Shown: positions 51,952 through 59,396 of the stretch, piece after piece
How the letters are laid out: each line of letters begins with the position of its first letter
Position numbering within the stretch: the stretch's first letter is position 1
Assembly: GCA_035651995.1 (NCBI GenBank)
Contig: DASRER010000020.1
Location: forward strand, 1-64,000
Source: Terriglobales bacterium
GTDB lineage: Bacteria > Acidobacteriota > Terriglobia > Terriglobales > Acidobacteriaceae
Length of the DNA: 64,000 nt
Reading direction: 5' to 3'
Notes under the pieces: generated by a model
Told to the model about the DNA's origin: nothing
Database searches by the model: none
Seen by the model: the letters and a program-made list of their open reading frames with translations, nothing else
Translations under genes and position numbers: made by a program

Positions 51952-53085
51952 TTGAAACTTGAAGCTGCTTTCTTGAAACTGTCGTTCTATCCCGTGATTC
52001 TTGCCGGCGGGCGCGGCACCCGGTTCTGGCCGCTCTCGCGCCGCCGCCGCGCCAAGCAACTGCTGGCGCTCGACGGCCCGCGCAGCATGATCCAGCAGAC
52101 GGTAAGGCGGCTCGAGCCGCTGGCGCCGCGCAATCGCTTCTGGATCATCACCAACGATGACCTGCTCAAGCCGATCCGGCAGCAGGTGAAGCGCGTTCCC
52201 GCGCGGCAGATCATCGCCGAACCTTTCGGACGCAACACGGCCCCGGCGATCGGCCTGGCCGCGTTCATCCTGCTCGCGCGCGATCCGGACGCCATCATCG
52301 GCATGTTCCCCTCGGACCACGTCATCTCCGACGAGAAGCGCTTCCGCGCCGCCGTGGAGCGCGCCGCCGCCATCGCCGCAGAAGGCGAAAATATCGTGGT
52401 GATGGGAATCGAGCCCTCGCGTTCCGAGACCGGTTACGGATACATCGAAGCCGGCGGCGCCATGCCCGGCGGCCGGCTGCGCGTGCGGCGCTTCACCGAA
52501 AAGCCCGACGCCATCACCGCGCGCGAGTTTCTCGTCGCCGGAAATTATTTCTGGAACAGCGGTATGTTCATCTGGAGCGCGCGCACGCTGGTCAACGCGC
52601 TGCGCGAGCACCTGCCGTCAACAGCGGCGGTACTGGAGAAGATTGCCGCCACCTACGGCACCCGTCGCTTCGAGCGCACGTTCGCGAAGCTGTATTCGCA
52701 GGCGGAAAACATCAGCGTGGACTTCGCCGTGCTCGAGCCGCGCTCGGCGCGCGGCGAAGGCGCTTCCGGGATTTACTGCCTCCCGGCTGACTTCGGCTGG
52801 AACGACCTGGGCTCGTGGACGGCGCTGCACGAACACAAGTCCGCGGCGCGCCCGATGGCGGCCGAAAACGGCAACGTGATCGAAGCCGCCGGCGAGCTGC
52901 TGCTGAATGCGGCCGGCAACTACGTCCACGCGCCGGGGAAATTCGTTGCTGCCGTCGGCGTGAAAGACGTGGTCGTGGTCGAGACCGACGACGCCTTGCT
53001 CATCACCACGCGCCAGCACTCGCAGGACGTGGCCAGGATCGTGAAGCAGCTGGATGAGAAGAAGAAACTCAGGAAGTTAACGTGA
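51952..53085 (+). CDS. manC: mannose-1-phosphate guanylyltransferase
   Basis: A 377-residue nucleotidyltransferase making GDP-mannose from mannose 1-phosphate and GTP. The N-terminal motif FYPVILAGGRGTRFWPLSR is diagnostic. IAEPFGRNTAPAIGLAA, MFPSDHVIS, GYGYIEAGG and FTEKPD follow in order. No ATG is available. The likely starts are TTG at 51952 or 51973, both within a heptamer tract (ACTTGAA, ACTTGAA, TCTTGAA), so the periodic tract supplies the initiation region. It is followed 45 nt later by manB-like PGM. Confidence 0.93.
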   Translation: MKLEAAFLKLSFYPVILAGGRGTRFWPLSRRRRAKQLLALDGPRSMIQQTVRRLEPLAPRNRFWIITNDDLLKPIRQQVKRVPARQIIAEPFGRNTAPAIGLAAFILLARDPDAIIGMFPSDHVISDEKRFRAAVERAAAIAAEGENIVVMGIEPSRSETGYGYIEAGGAMPGGRLRVRRFTEKPDAITAREFLVAGNYFWNSGMFIWSARTLVNALREHLPSTAAVLEKIAATYGTRRFERTFAKLYSQAENISVDFAVLEPRSARGEGASGIYCLPADFGWNDLGSWTALHEHKSAARPMAAENGNVIEAAGELLLNAAGNYVHAPGKFVAAVGVKDVVVVETDDALLITTRQHSQDVARIVKQLDEKKKLRKLT

Positions 53086-53129
53086 GCGCTTGCTCCCGAA
53101 ATCCCGAACGCTTCGGGATGTAAATACAT

Positions 53130-54572
53130 ATGACCCAAGACATCAAATTCGGCACCGACGGATGGCGCGGCGTGATCGCCGACGACTTCACCTTCGAAAA
53201 CGTGCGCGCCGTCTCGGCGGCCATCGCCGCCTACGTGCGCAGGAATGAAGACGCCTCGCGTCCTCTGCTCATCGGTTACGACACGCGCTTCGGCTCGCGC
53301 CGCTTCGCCGAACTGGTGGCCGAAAAGTTCGTCGCCGCCGGGCTCAAGGTGCAGCTCGCCAACGATTACACGCCCACACCCGCACTCTCGTACGCCGTGA
53401 AGCATCGTCAGGCCGCCGGCGGCGTGATGGTCACCAGCAGCCACAATCCGTGGAGCTGGAACGGCATCAAGTTCAAGGAAAAATTCGGCGGATCGGCCAC
53501 GCCCGCTGCGCTCAAGAAGATCGAGGCCGAGCTGTATGCCAATGCCGATCCGAGATTCCCCGGCGGCGCGCTCACCGAAGTGGACTTCAAGCCCGACTAC
53601 GTCGCCGCCATCACACAGTTCGCCGACATGGCGAAGATCGAGAAAGCCGGCTTTCGCTTCGTCATCGACTGCATGTACGGCGCCGGCCGCAACGTGCTCG
53701 CCGGCATCTTCAGGCAGCGCGGCGTCGATCACGTGCAGATTCGCGCCGAGGTGAACCCGCTGTTCCCCGGCATCAATCCCGAGCCCATCGAGCCGCACGT
53801 GCGCGCCGCGCAGGAGGCGGTGGTGCGGGAGAAGGCGCAGGCCGGCTTCATCACCGATGGTGACGCCGACCGCATCGGCGCCGTCACCGAAGACGGCACG
53901 TTCGTGGACGCGCACAAGTGCTACGCCGTGCTGCTGCAGTGGCTGCTGGAATACAAGAAGTGGCCGGGCGCGGTGACGCGCGCGTTCAACACCACGCGCA
54001 TGCTCGACCGCATCGCGAAAAAGTACGGACGCGAGCTGGTCGAGCACGGCATCGGCTTCAAGTTCGTCACCGAGGTCGTGCTCTCGGGAAAAGAAGTGCT
54101 GATCGGCGGCGAGGAGTCGGGCGGCATCGGCATCCCGCGCCACCTGCCCGAGCGCGACGGCATTCTGAACTCGCTGCTGCTCGCCAACGCCATGGCTGAC
54201 AGCGGAAAGACCCTGGGCCAGCTCGTCGCCGGGCTGCAGCGCGAGTTCGGCGAGCACCACTATGGCCGGCTCGACATGAAGGTGGCCGACGACGTGAAGC
54301 AGTCGGCCATCGCGCGCGCCGCGGCTGCGGAGACGAAGCAGCTTGGCCCGTTCAACGTCCTGCGGAAGGAGAACCTCGACGGCATCAAGTTCTATCTCGA
54401 CGCTCCCACGAACGGTAACGGCGCCGATGCCTGGGTGCTGTTCCGCGCCTCCGGCACCGAGCCGCTGCTGCGCGTGTACTCGGAGGCGTCATCGCCGGCG
54501 CTGGTGAAGCAGATCCTGGGCGAAGCGGACGTGTTCGTGAACCAGGGCACGCCCGCGCACGCGGGCGCCTGA
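53130..54572 (+). CDS. manB: phosphoglucomutase/phosphomannomutase
   Basis: A 480-residue alpha-D-phosphohexomutase. The active-site serine sits in VTSSHNPWSWNG, the metal loop is DGDADRIGA, the sugar-binding loop is GGEESGGIG, and the phosphate-binding loop RASGTEPLLRVY is at the C-terminus. The start FGTDGWRGVIADDFT is typical of PMM/PGM. Specificity cannot be told from sequence alone. The neighbours manA and manC argue for mannose 6-phosphate to mannose 1-phosphate conversion, so the symbol is given on context. Confidence 0.9.
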   Translation: MTQDIKFGTDGWRGVIADDFTFENVRAVSAAIAAYVRRNEDASRPLLIGYDTRFGSRRFAELVAEKFVAAGLKVQLANDYTPTPALSYAVKHRQAAGGVMVTSSHNPWSWNGIKFKEKFGGSATPAALKKIEAELYANADPRFPGGALTEVDFKPDYVAAITQFADMAKIEKAGFRFVIDCMYGAGRNVLAGIFRQRGVDHVQIRAEVNPLFPGINPEPIEPHVRAAQEAVVREKAQAGFITDGDADRIGAVTEDGTFVDAHKCYAVLLQWLLEYKKWPGAVTRAFNTTRMLDRIAKKYGRELVEHGIGFKFVTEVVLSGKEVLIGGEESGGIGIPRHLPERDGILNSLLLANAMADSGKTLGQLVAGLQREFGEHHYGRLDMKVADDVKQSAIARAAAAETKQLGPFNVLRKENLDGIKFYLDAPTNGNGADAWVLFRASGTEPLLRVYSEASSPALVKQILGEADVFVNQGTPAHAGA

Positions 54573-54608
54573 GCCGCGCGGGCATGAATTACGGCTGACA
54601 ACCTGTTC

Positions 54609-54621
54609 GATAATCCTTATC
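54609..54621 (+). promoter_or_regulatory. Fur/PerR-like operator
   Basis: GATAATCCTTATC contains the perfect inverted repeat GATAA-TCC-TTATC and is followed by GATATC (54626-54631). The hexamer arrangement recalls Fur boxes. It lies 13 nt upstream of the Fur-family regulator's start, so autoregulation is likely. Confidence 0.5.
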
Positions 54622-54633
54622 ATCCGATATCGC

Positions 54634-55077
54634 ATGCAGTCGCAGTCCAAGGTCCGGGAGCTTTGCCGGGTGCACGGCCTGGCGGCCACGCACCAGCGTG
54701 TGATCATCTACCGCGCGGTCACTGCCCGGCCGGGCCACTACTCCCCGGAAGACGTTTACAACCTGGTGCGCCGGCAGATCCCCTCGATCTCGCTGGCCAC
54801 CGTTTACAAGAACCTGAAGACGTTCGTGGCGCACGGCATGCTGCGCGAGCTGCATCCCGGCGCGGGCCCGCTGCGCGTGGATCCCACGCTGGAGCGGCAC
54901 CATCACCTGGTGTGCACGCGCTGCGGCGCGGTGCGAGACGTGGCGAGCAGTTGGCTGGTTCCCGTTCGCGCTCGCCGCCCGGCGCCGCGCGGCTTCCGCG
55001 TGCGTGAATTCAAAGTGGACGCGCTCGGCCTGTGCCGCAAATGCGCCCGCAAGCGCAGTCCTCGCTCACGAAGCTGA
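54634..55077 (+). CDS. Fur-family metalloregulator (Fur/PerR type)
   Basis: A 147-residue repressor. The winged helix has LAATHQRVIIYRAVTARPGHYSPEDVYNLV and ISLATVYKNLKTFVAHGMLREL (recognition helix). The dimer/metal domain has HHHLVCTRCGAVRDV and the second CxxC, LCRKCA, for structural zinc. Whether the sensor site is iron- or peroxide-type is not decided by these residues. An operator-like palindrome lies in front of it, and the Dps-like ferritin gene follows 86 nt downstream. This suggests control of iron storage and peroxide defence. Confidence 0.9.
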   Translation: MQSQSKVRELCRVHGLAATHQRVIIYRAVTARPGHYSPEDVYNLVRRQIPSISLATVYKNLKTFVAHGMLRELHPGAGPLRVDPTLERHHHLVCTRCGAVRDVASSWLVPVRARRPAPRGFRVREFKVDALGLCRKCARKRSPRSRS

Positions 55078-55163
55078 CCGCAACGCCACGACGCCGCCGC
55101 TGACTTCTGGGACGCCGACCGGTCCCCATCAGCAACCCAAGTTTCCCGAAAGGAGGAATTGTT

Positions 55164-55730
55164 ATGGCGCGTGTTGCCCGTGAAATGGTGGTGAAGGCGG
55201 GAGTCGACGTGGAGAAACTGCTCGACCTGCTGGTGAAAAACGCCTCCGCTGAACTGACCACGTATTACTACTACACGATTCTGCGCGTGAACCTGATCGG
55301 CACCGAAGGCGAAGGACTGAAGGAGATCACCGAAGACGCGCGCATCGAAGACCGCAACCACTTTGAAGCTCTGGTGCCGCGCATCTACGAACTCGGCGGA
55401 AAAATTCCCGACGACATGAAGGTGTTCCACGACATCTCGGCCTGCCCGCCGGCGTCGCTGCCGAAGGACCCGACGGACATCCGCTCGATGCTGGAAGTCC
55501 TGGTGAAGGCGGAACGCTGCGCGGTGGCAGGCTACACGAACATTTGCAACATCACCGCCGGCAAGGACCATCGCACCTACGATCTGTCGCTCGCCATCCT
55601 GCATGAGGAGGTGGAGCACGAGGCCTGGTTCTCGGAATTCCTGGGGGAGGGACCGTCGGGCCATTTCCGGCGTTCGGGCACGGGATCCGAGCGGAACTCG
55701 CCTTACGTCTCGAAGTTCCTGCCCCACTAG
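55164..55730 (+). CDS. Dps-like (DPSL) ferritin with cysteine pair
   Basis: A 188-residue four-helix ferritin-like protein. The di-iron ligands are Glu30 (NASAELTTYYYY), Glu62/His66 (IEDRNHFEAL), Glu117 (KAERC) and Glu149/His152 (HEEVEHEAW). This layout and two cysteines beside the site (Cys119 and Cys128 in AERCAVAGYTNIC) match the archaeal/bacterial DPSL subclass rather than classic Dps. DPSL proteins oxidise iron with peroxide and store it in a 12-mer cage. AAAGGAGG precedes the ATG by 8 nt, so expression should be strong. Probably controlled by the Fur-family gene upstream. Confidence 0.9.
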   Translation: MARVAREMVVKAGVDVEKLLDLLVKNASAELTTYYYYTILRVNLIGTEGEGLKEITEDARIEDRNHFEALVPRIYELGGKIPDDMKVFHDISACPPASLPKDPTDIRSMLEVLVKAERCAVAGYTNICNITAGKDHRTYDLSLAILHEEVEHEAWFSEFLGEGPSGHFRRSGTGSERNSPYVSKFLPH

Positions 55731-55750
55731 TGAATCTCGAGCCACTGCGT

Positions 55751-55801
55751 CATCGGGTCATTGGACCCTGGGATTCGTCTCAAGGGTCCAATGACCCGAT
55801 G
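55751..55801. terminator. 19-bp perfect hairpin built from octamer units
   Basis: CATCGGGTCATTGGACCCT (55751-55769) pairs perfectly with AGGGTCCAATGACCCGATG (55783-55801) over 13 nt. Its arms are octamer words (GTCATCGG, GTCATTGG; CAATGACC, CGATGGCC), so a periodic tract serves as the likely terminator of the ferritin gene. No T run follows. Confidence 0.6.
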
Positions 55802-55817
55802 GCCCGATGTTCCCGGA

Positions 55818-55898
55818 TCACACGCGCAGGCCGCCGCCGGCCAGGATGTCTTCGCCCGTGATCCAGCCTGACTCGTCCGAGGCAAGGCCGGGGGAGGT
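55818..55898 (-). pseudogene. 3' remnant of a short-chain dehydrogenase
   Basis: The minus strand encodes, in one frame, SPGLASDESGWITGEDILAG and then GGLRV with a stop. That is the classical C-terminus of an SDR. Nothing upstream continues it: a stop codon lies immediately before (55899-55901). Only about 26 codons survive, so it is a decayed fragment. Confidence 0.7.
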
Positions 55899-56006
55899 CT
55901 ACCACTTAGTGAGCTGCTTCAGGTAGGCGCGCCACACGTCGCGGCGCAGGCGCAGGTGGGCGAACTTGGCATGGCGCCGGACTTCCACCAGCCCGGCGTC
56001 GGCCAC
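55899..56006 (-). pseudogene. unassigned gene fragment downstream of kdsB
   Basis: A frame of about 36 codons reads VADAGLVEVRRHAKFAHL, then an Arg-rich end LRRDVWRAYLKQLTKW and a TAG. It has no ATG (a GTG is possible) and is closed upstream by a TGA near the kdsB end. Codon usage looks coding and the ending is protein-like. I do not recognise the family. It could be a very small gene, but beside an SDR remnant I favour a relic. Confidence 0.4.
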
Positions 56007-56039
56007 TGATGCGCTGCATCTGCCGGCGCGTCATGGTGA

Positions 56040-56771
56040 TCATCGCGGCGCGCGCTCCAGCAGCAGCGTCTCCACGCGCTGCGCGTCCTCTTCGGTGTCC
56101 ACGCCGATGGTGTCGAAAGGCGTCTCCGCTACGTGGATGGCGATGCCGTGCTCGAGAAAGCGCAACTGCTCCAGCCGCTCCGATTTTTCCAGCGACGACT
56201 CCGGCCAGTTCGCGAAGCGGTCGAGCGCGCCCTTGCGATATCCGTAGAATCCCAGGTGCTTGAAGTAGCGCGCCACGCCCGCCGCATCGCGATCGAAGGG
56301 AATGGGGGCGCGCGAGAAATAAAGCGCGCGCCCCGAGCCGGTGGCCACCACCTTCACGGCGTTGGGATTGGCGACATCGTGTGCCGCGCATGGCGTTTTC
56401 AGTGTGCCCACCTGGACGTCGCTGCGCGCCATCAGCTCCAGCAGTGCGGCAATGTGCTCGGGACGGGTGAGGGGCTCATCGCCCTGGATGTTGAGGTACA
56501 CGTCGGCCGGAACGGCGGCGGCCACCTCGCGCACCCGCTCGGTACCGCTGCGATGCGCGGCGGAAGTGAGCCTTGCGCTCCAACCCTGGCGGCGGCACAG
56601 CTCCACGATCTCGTCCGCATCGGTGGCGACGATCACGTCGGCCAATCCAGGCGCGGCGCGCGCAGCCTCATACACCCAGGCGAGCATCGGACGTCCCGCG
56701 ATGGGGCGCAGGACTTTTCGCGGCAGGCGGGTGGAGGCCAGCCGCGCCGGAATCACCGCCACGGCGCGCAT
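56040..56771 (-). CDS. kdsB: 3-deoxy-manno-octulosonate cytidylyltransferase
   Basis: A 243-residue enzyme activating Kdo with CTP to CMP-Kdo. The N-terminal nucleotide loop is VIPARLASTRLPRKVL, followed by VIVATDADEI, HRSGTERVREV, YLNIQGDEPL and HLGFYGYRKGAL. The C-terminal VDTEEDAQRVE is typical. All metal and substrate residues appear intact. It feeds WaaA at 58 kb. The GNAT gene ends only 12 nt upstream on the same strand, so co-transcription is likely. Confidence 0.97.
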   Translation of the reverse strand: MRAVAVIPARLASTRLPRKVLRPIAGRPMLAWVYEAARAAPGLADVIVATDADEIVELCRRQGWSARLTSAAHRSGTERVREVAAAVPADVYLNIQGDEPLTRPEHIAALLELMARSDVQVGTLKTPCAAHDVANPNAVKVVATGSGRALYFSRAPIPFDRDAAGVARYFKHLGFYGYRKGALDRFANWPESSLEKSERLEQLRFLEHGIAIHVAETPFDTIGVDTEEDAQRVETLLLERAPR

Positions 56772-56783
56772 GGATGCTCTAGA

Positions 56784-57302
56784 TTACAGATTCGCCCGCG
56801 AACCTGACCGCAAATTTTTCGCGAACTCGTGGAGCGGCATGCCGTAGAAGTCGGCCACGTGTCCGGTGCGGGCGTAGCCGTGCTTTTCATAAAAACGGAT
56901 GGCGCGCTGAAGAGGTTCGGTCGTATCGAGCGTCACGCGGCTGCAACCGCCGTCGCGCAGCTCCTCTTCGGCACGATCAAGCAGTTGTGCGGCGGCGCGC
57001 CCGCCCTGGCACTGCGGCAGGACCGCCATGCCGCGCAGATGGCCATCGCTGCCGCCAGGCTGGACCTCGCAGCCGATCGTGCCGACGATCTTGCCGTCTG
57101 GCGCGATCGCCACGAACAGCGACATGCGCGCCAGGCGCTTGTGGACGGTAACCGGATCGAGCACCGTGTCGCGAAACGCCCCTTCGGTGTACTGGCTGCG
57201 GTAAGGCTCGAATGCGGCGTGCAGGCAGCGCAGCACGGCCTGGGCGTCGGAAAAAGTGGCGCGCCGGATCAGGCAATCGCTCGCTGGCCGCGAGGCCTGC
57301 AT
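56784..57302 (-). CDS. GNAT-family N-acetyltransferase
   Basis: A 172-residue acetyl-CoA-dependent transferase. Acetyl-CoA-binding motif A is visible as MAVLPQCQGGRAAAQLLDRAEEEL (the Q/RxxGxG/A element), with RRATFSDAQAVLRCLHAAFEPYR at the start and IRFYEKHGYARTG near the end. The substrate could be an amine or a protein terminus; nothing narrows it. It sits directly upstream of kdsB in the same direction. Confidence 0.88.
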   Translation of the reverse strand: MQASRPASDCLIRRATFSDAQAVLRCLHAAFEPYRSQYTEGAFRDTVLDPVTVHKRLARMSLFVAIAPDGKIVGTIGCEVQPGGSDGHLRGMAVLPQCQGGRAAAQLLDRAEEELRDGGCSRVTLDTTEPLQRAIRFYEKHGYARTGHVADFYGMPLHEFAKNLRSGSRANL

Positions 57303-57339
57303 GGCAGCTGGATGCAGTCGCGCTCAGGTTGGACGCAAA

Positions 57340-57993
57340 TCAACGAACTGGGGTGGAAAGGTACTTCTCCATCGGAATTTCGAAGTACCAGAGCTCGTCG
57401 CCGTCGCCGTTCTTGACGCCGGTGGCGTACAGGCGCGCGCCGGAAAGCGGGCGGCTGATGCCTGAAACGTCAAAGAAAACGAACCCGGAGCGCGTTTTGT
57501 GCGGTTCCACGGCGCGGGCGCGGAACATGGCGCCATCCACCTCGTCACGCTCGCTGCCGCGGACGGTGGGCTTCGGGGCCCGGCGCGGCAGCGGCACCGG
57601 CGATGTCCGCGGGCTGTCGGGCCGCTTGATGCTGCGCTGGATGGCGCGGTAGATGTCCTCTTCGGTCGCCGGGTTGATCTTCACTTTGTCGGCAGTGATC
57701 AGTTGCAGCTTCATCGAGGTCAGTGCGATCGGGTTGTCGCTGTCGTTCGTCACCACCAGGAAAACCGGCAGCAGCCCGTGCTCGAGGAAGCGGATGCTGA
57801 ACACAGACGCTTCCTTGTCCGGAAGATCGTAGGGATCGGCCGCAAAGGTGACGCCCTCCTGCGTGTGCTGGTCGTGCGCCGGGTAGCTGGTGGCTGGGCT
57901 AGCTTGCGGCAGGACGAAGTCCCGGGCCGCGTTGAGCGCGGTGGCGCGGGCGAAGAGCACCAGCGCGATCAGAATGGCACGACGGCTGCGCAC
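57340..57993 (-). CDS. secreted protein of unknown function
   Basis: About 217 residues from a GTG at 57993. That start gives a short basic N-region and a hydrophobic signal segment (ILIALVLFARATAL), and avoids overlap with the divergent waaA. The mature protein is beta-rich, with LPVFLVVTNDSDNPIALTSMKLQLI (an Ig-like strand pair) and SGFVFFDVSGISRPLSGARLYATGV. This layout resembles periplasmic Ig-like proteins common in acidobacteria. I assign no function. It shares the divergent promoter region with waaA. Confidence 0.65.
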   Translation of the reverse strand: MRSRRAILIALVLFARATALNAARDFVLPQASPATSYPAHDQHTQEGVTFAADPYDLPDKEASVFSIRFLEHGLLPVFLVVTNDSDNPIALTSMKLQLITADKVKINPATEEDIYRAIQRSIKRPDSPRTSPVPLPRRAPKPTVRGSERDEVDGAMFRARAVEPHKTRSGFVFFDVSGISRPLSGARLYATGVKNGDGDELWYFEIPMEKYLSTPVR

Positions 57994-58052
57994 CCGCTCA
58001 TTATCAGGGCGGGCGCGGGAATGAGACAAGCGCGGCGATACAATGGCGCTCG

Positions 58053-59396
58053 ATGTACTTTCTCTACAGCCTGGCCGCGGGCGCCGCGGCGCTGCTGCTG
58101 GCGCCGTGGTGGCTGTGGAAGATGCTGCGCCACGGCAAGTACCGCGCCGGACTGAGCGAGCGGCTGGGCCGTGTCCCCGAGCGGCTCGCGCTTCGCCGAC
58201 AAAATGCGCCACCGCCGGTCTGGATCCATGCCGTCTCGGTCGGCGAAGTGCTCGCGATGAGCCCGGTCATCGCCGAGCTGCGGCGGCAGATGCCCGAGCG
58301 CCGCGTCTTCATCTCGACCACCACGCGTACCGGCCAGAGCTTGGCGCGCGAGCGCTTCGGCGCCGGGAACGTTTTTTACTTTCCCCTGGACTTTGCCTTC
58401 GCCATCCGTCCCTACTTGCGCGCGCTGCGGCCGGCGCTCGTCGTGCTCGCCGAAACCGAGTTCTGGCCTAACTTCCTGCTGCTGGCACATGCGTCCGGCG
58501 CAAGGGTCGCGGTGGTCAACGCGCGCATCTCCGACCGCTCGCTCCCCGGATACAAGCGCTGGCGCGGACTGCTGCACCGCATCCTCGGCAATGTGGATGT
58601 GTTTCTCGCGCAAAGCGGCGAAGACGCGCGCCGTCTGGTTGAGATCGGCGCCGAGGCCGCGCGCGTGAGCGTGGCGGGAAATTTGAAGTTCGACGCCGGC
58701 GCTTCCAGCGCGAGCGTTGCGCCGCTGCTGCGCAATGCCATCCAGGGGAACGCCGAGCGCGTGATCGTCGCCGGCAGCACGCTGGCGGGCGAAGAGGAGA
58801 TCGTGCTCGCCGCGTTTCGGCAGGTCTTGGCGGCTCGTCCCGCTTCGCTGCTGGTACTGGCGCCGCGGCATCCGGAGCGATTCGCGGCGGCCGCCGACTT
58901 GGTCGCGGCTTCCGGCCTGCGGCATTGGCGGCGGACGGCGCTCAACGAAAGCACGGAACTCTCCGGCGGCGTCCTGCTGCTCGACACCATCGGCGAACTG
59001 GCCGCGCTCTATGAGTTTGCCGATGTCGCGTTCGTCGGCGGCAGCCTGGCGCCTGCTGGCGGACACAATGTGATCGAGCCGGCGCGGCATGGCATCGCGA
59101 TCCTCGTCGGCCCGCACACGGAAAATTTCCGCGACATGGTCGCCACCTTTCAGCGCGCCGGAGCGCTGCGCGTAGTGACCGGGCAGGAGCTTGCGCCCAC
59201 TCTGTTGCATCTTCTCGAACACGACGGTGACCGGCTCAACCTGGGCGCGCGCGCCAAGCAGGTTGTCGACGAAAACGCCGGCGCCACGGCGCGCACCATC
59301 GCCGCTCTCGAGAGGCTGCTGACAGCAAACGCCGCCGCGCCGGCTGCCGCCACCGGGAGCGCCCGTGTGCCCGCCACGCGCGAGGTTGCCAAGTGA
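58053..59396 (+). CDS. waaA: 3-deoxy-D-manno-octulosonic acid (Kdo) transferase
   Basis: A 447-residue inner-membrane glycosyltransferase that adds Kdo from CMP-Kdo to the lipid A precursor. There is an N-terminal membrane helix (LYSLAAGAAALLLAPWWLW), then the N-domain with HAVSVGEVLA, ETEFWPNFL and GNLKFD, and a C-domain with APRHPERF and FVGGSLAPAGGHNVIEPA. The number of Kdo residues added cannot be told. Its TGA overlaps the lpxK start by 4 nt (GTGA), so the two are translationally coupled. Confidence 0.96.
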   Translation: MYFLYSLAAGAAALLLAPWWLWKMLRHGKYRAGLSERLGRVPERLALRRQNAPPPVWIHAVSVGEVLAMSPVIAELRRQMPERRVFISTTTRTGQSLARERFGAGNVFYFPLDFAFAIRPYLRALRPALVVLAETEFWPNFLLLAHASGARVAVVNARISDRSLPGYKRWRGLLHRILGNVDVFLAQSGEDARRLVEIGAEAARVSVAGNLKFDAGASSASVAPLLRNAIQGNAERVIVAGSTLAGEEEIVLAAFRQVLAARPASLLVLAPRHPERFAAAADLVAASGLRHWRRTALNESTELSGGVLLLDTIGELAALYEFADVAFVGGSLAPAGGHNVIEPARHGIAILVGPHTENFRDMVATFQRAGALRVVTGQELAPTLLHLLEHDGDRLNLGARAKQVVDENAGATARTIAALERLLTANAAAPAAATGSARVPATREVAK

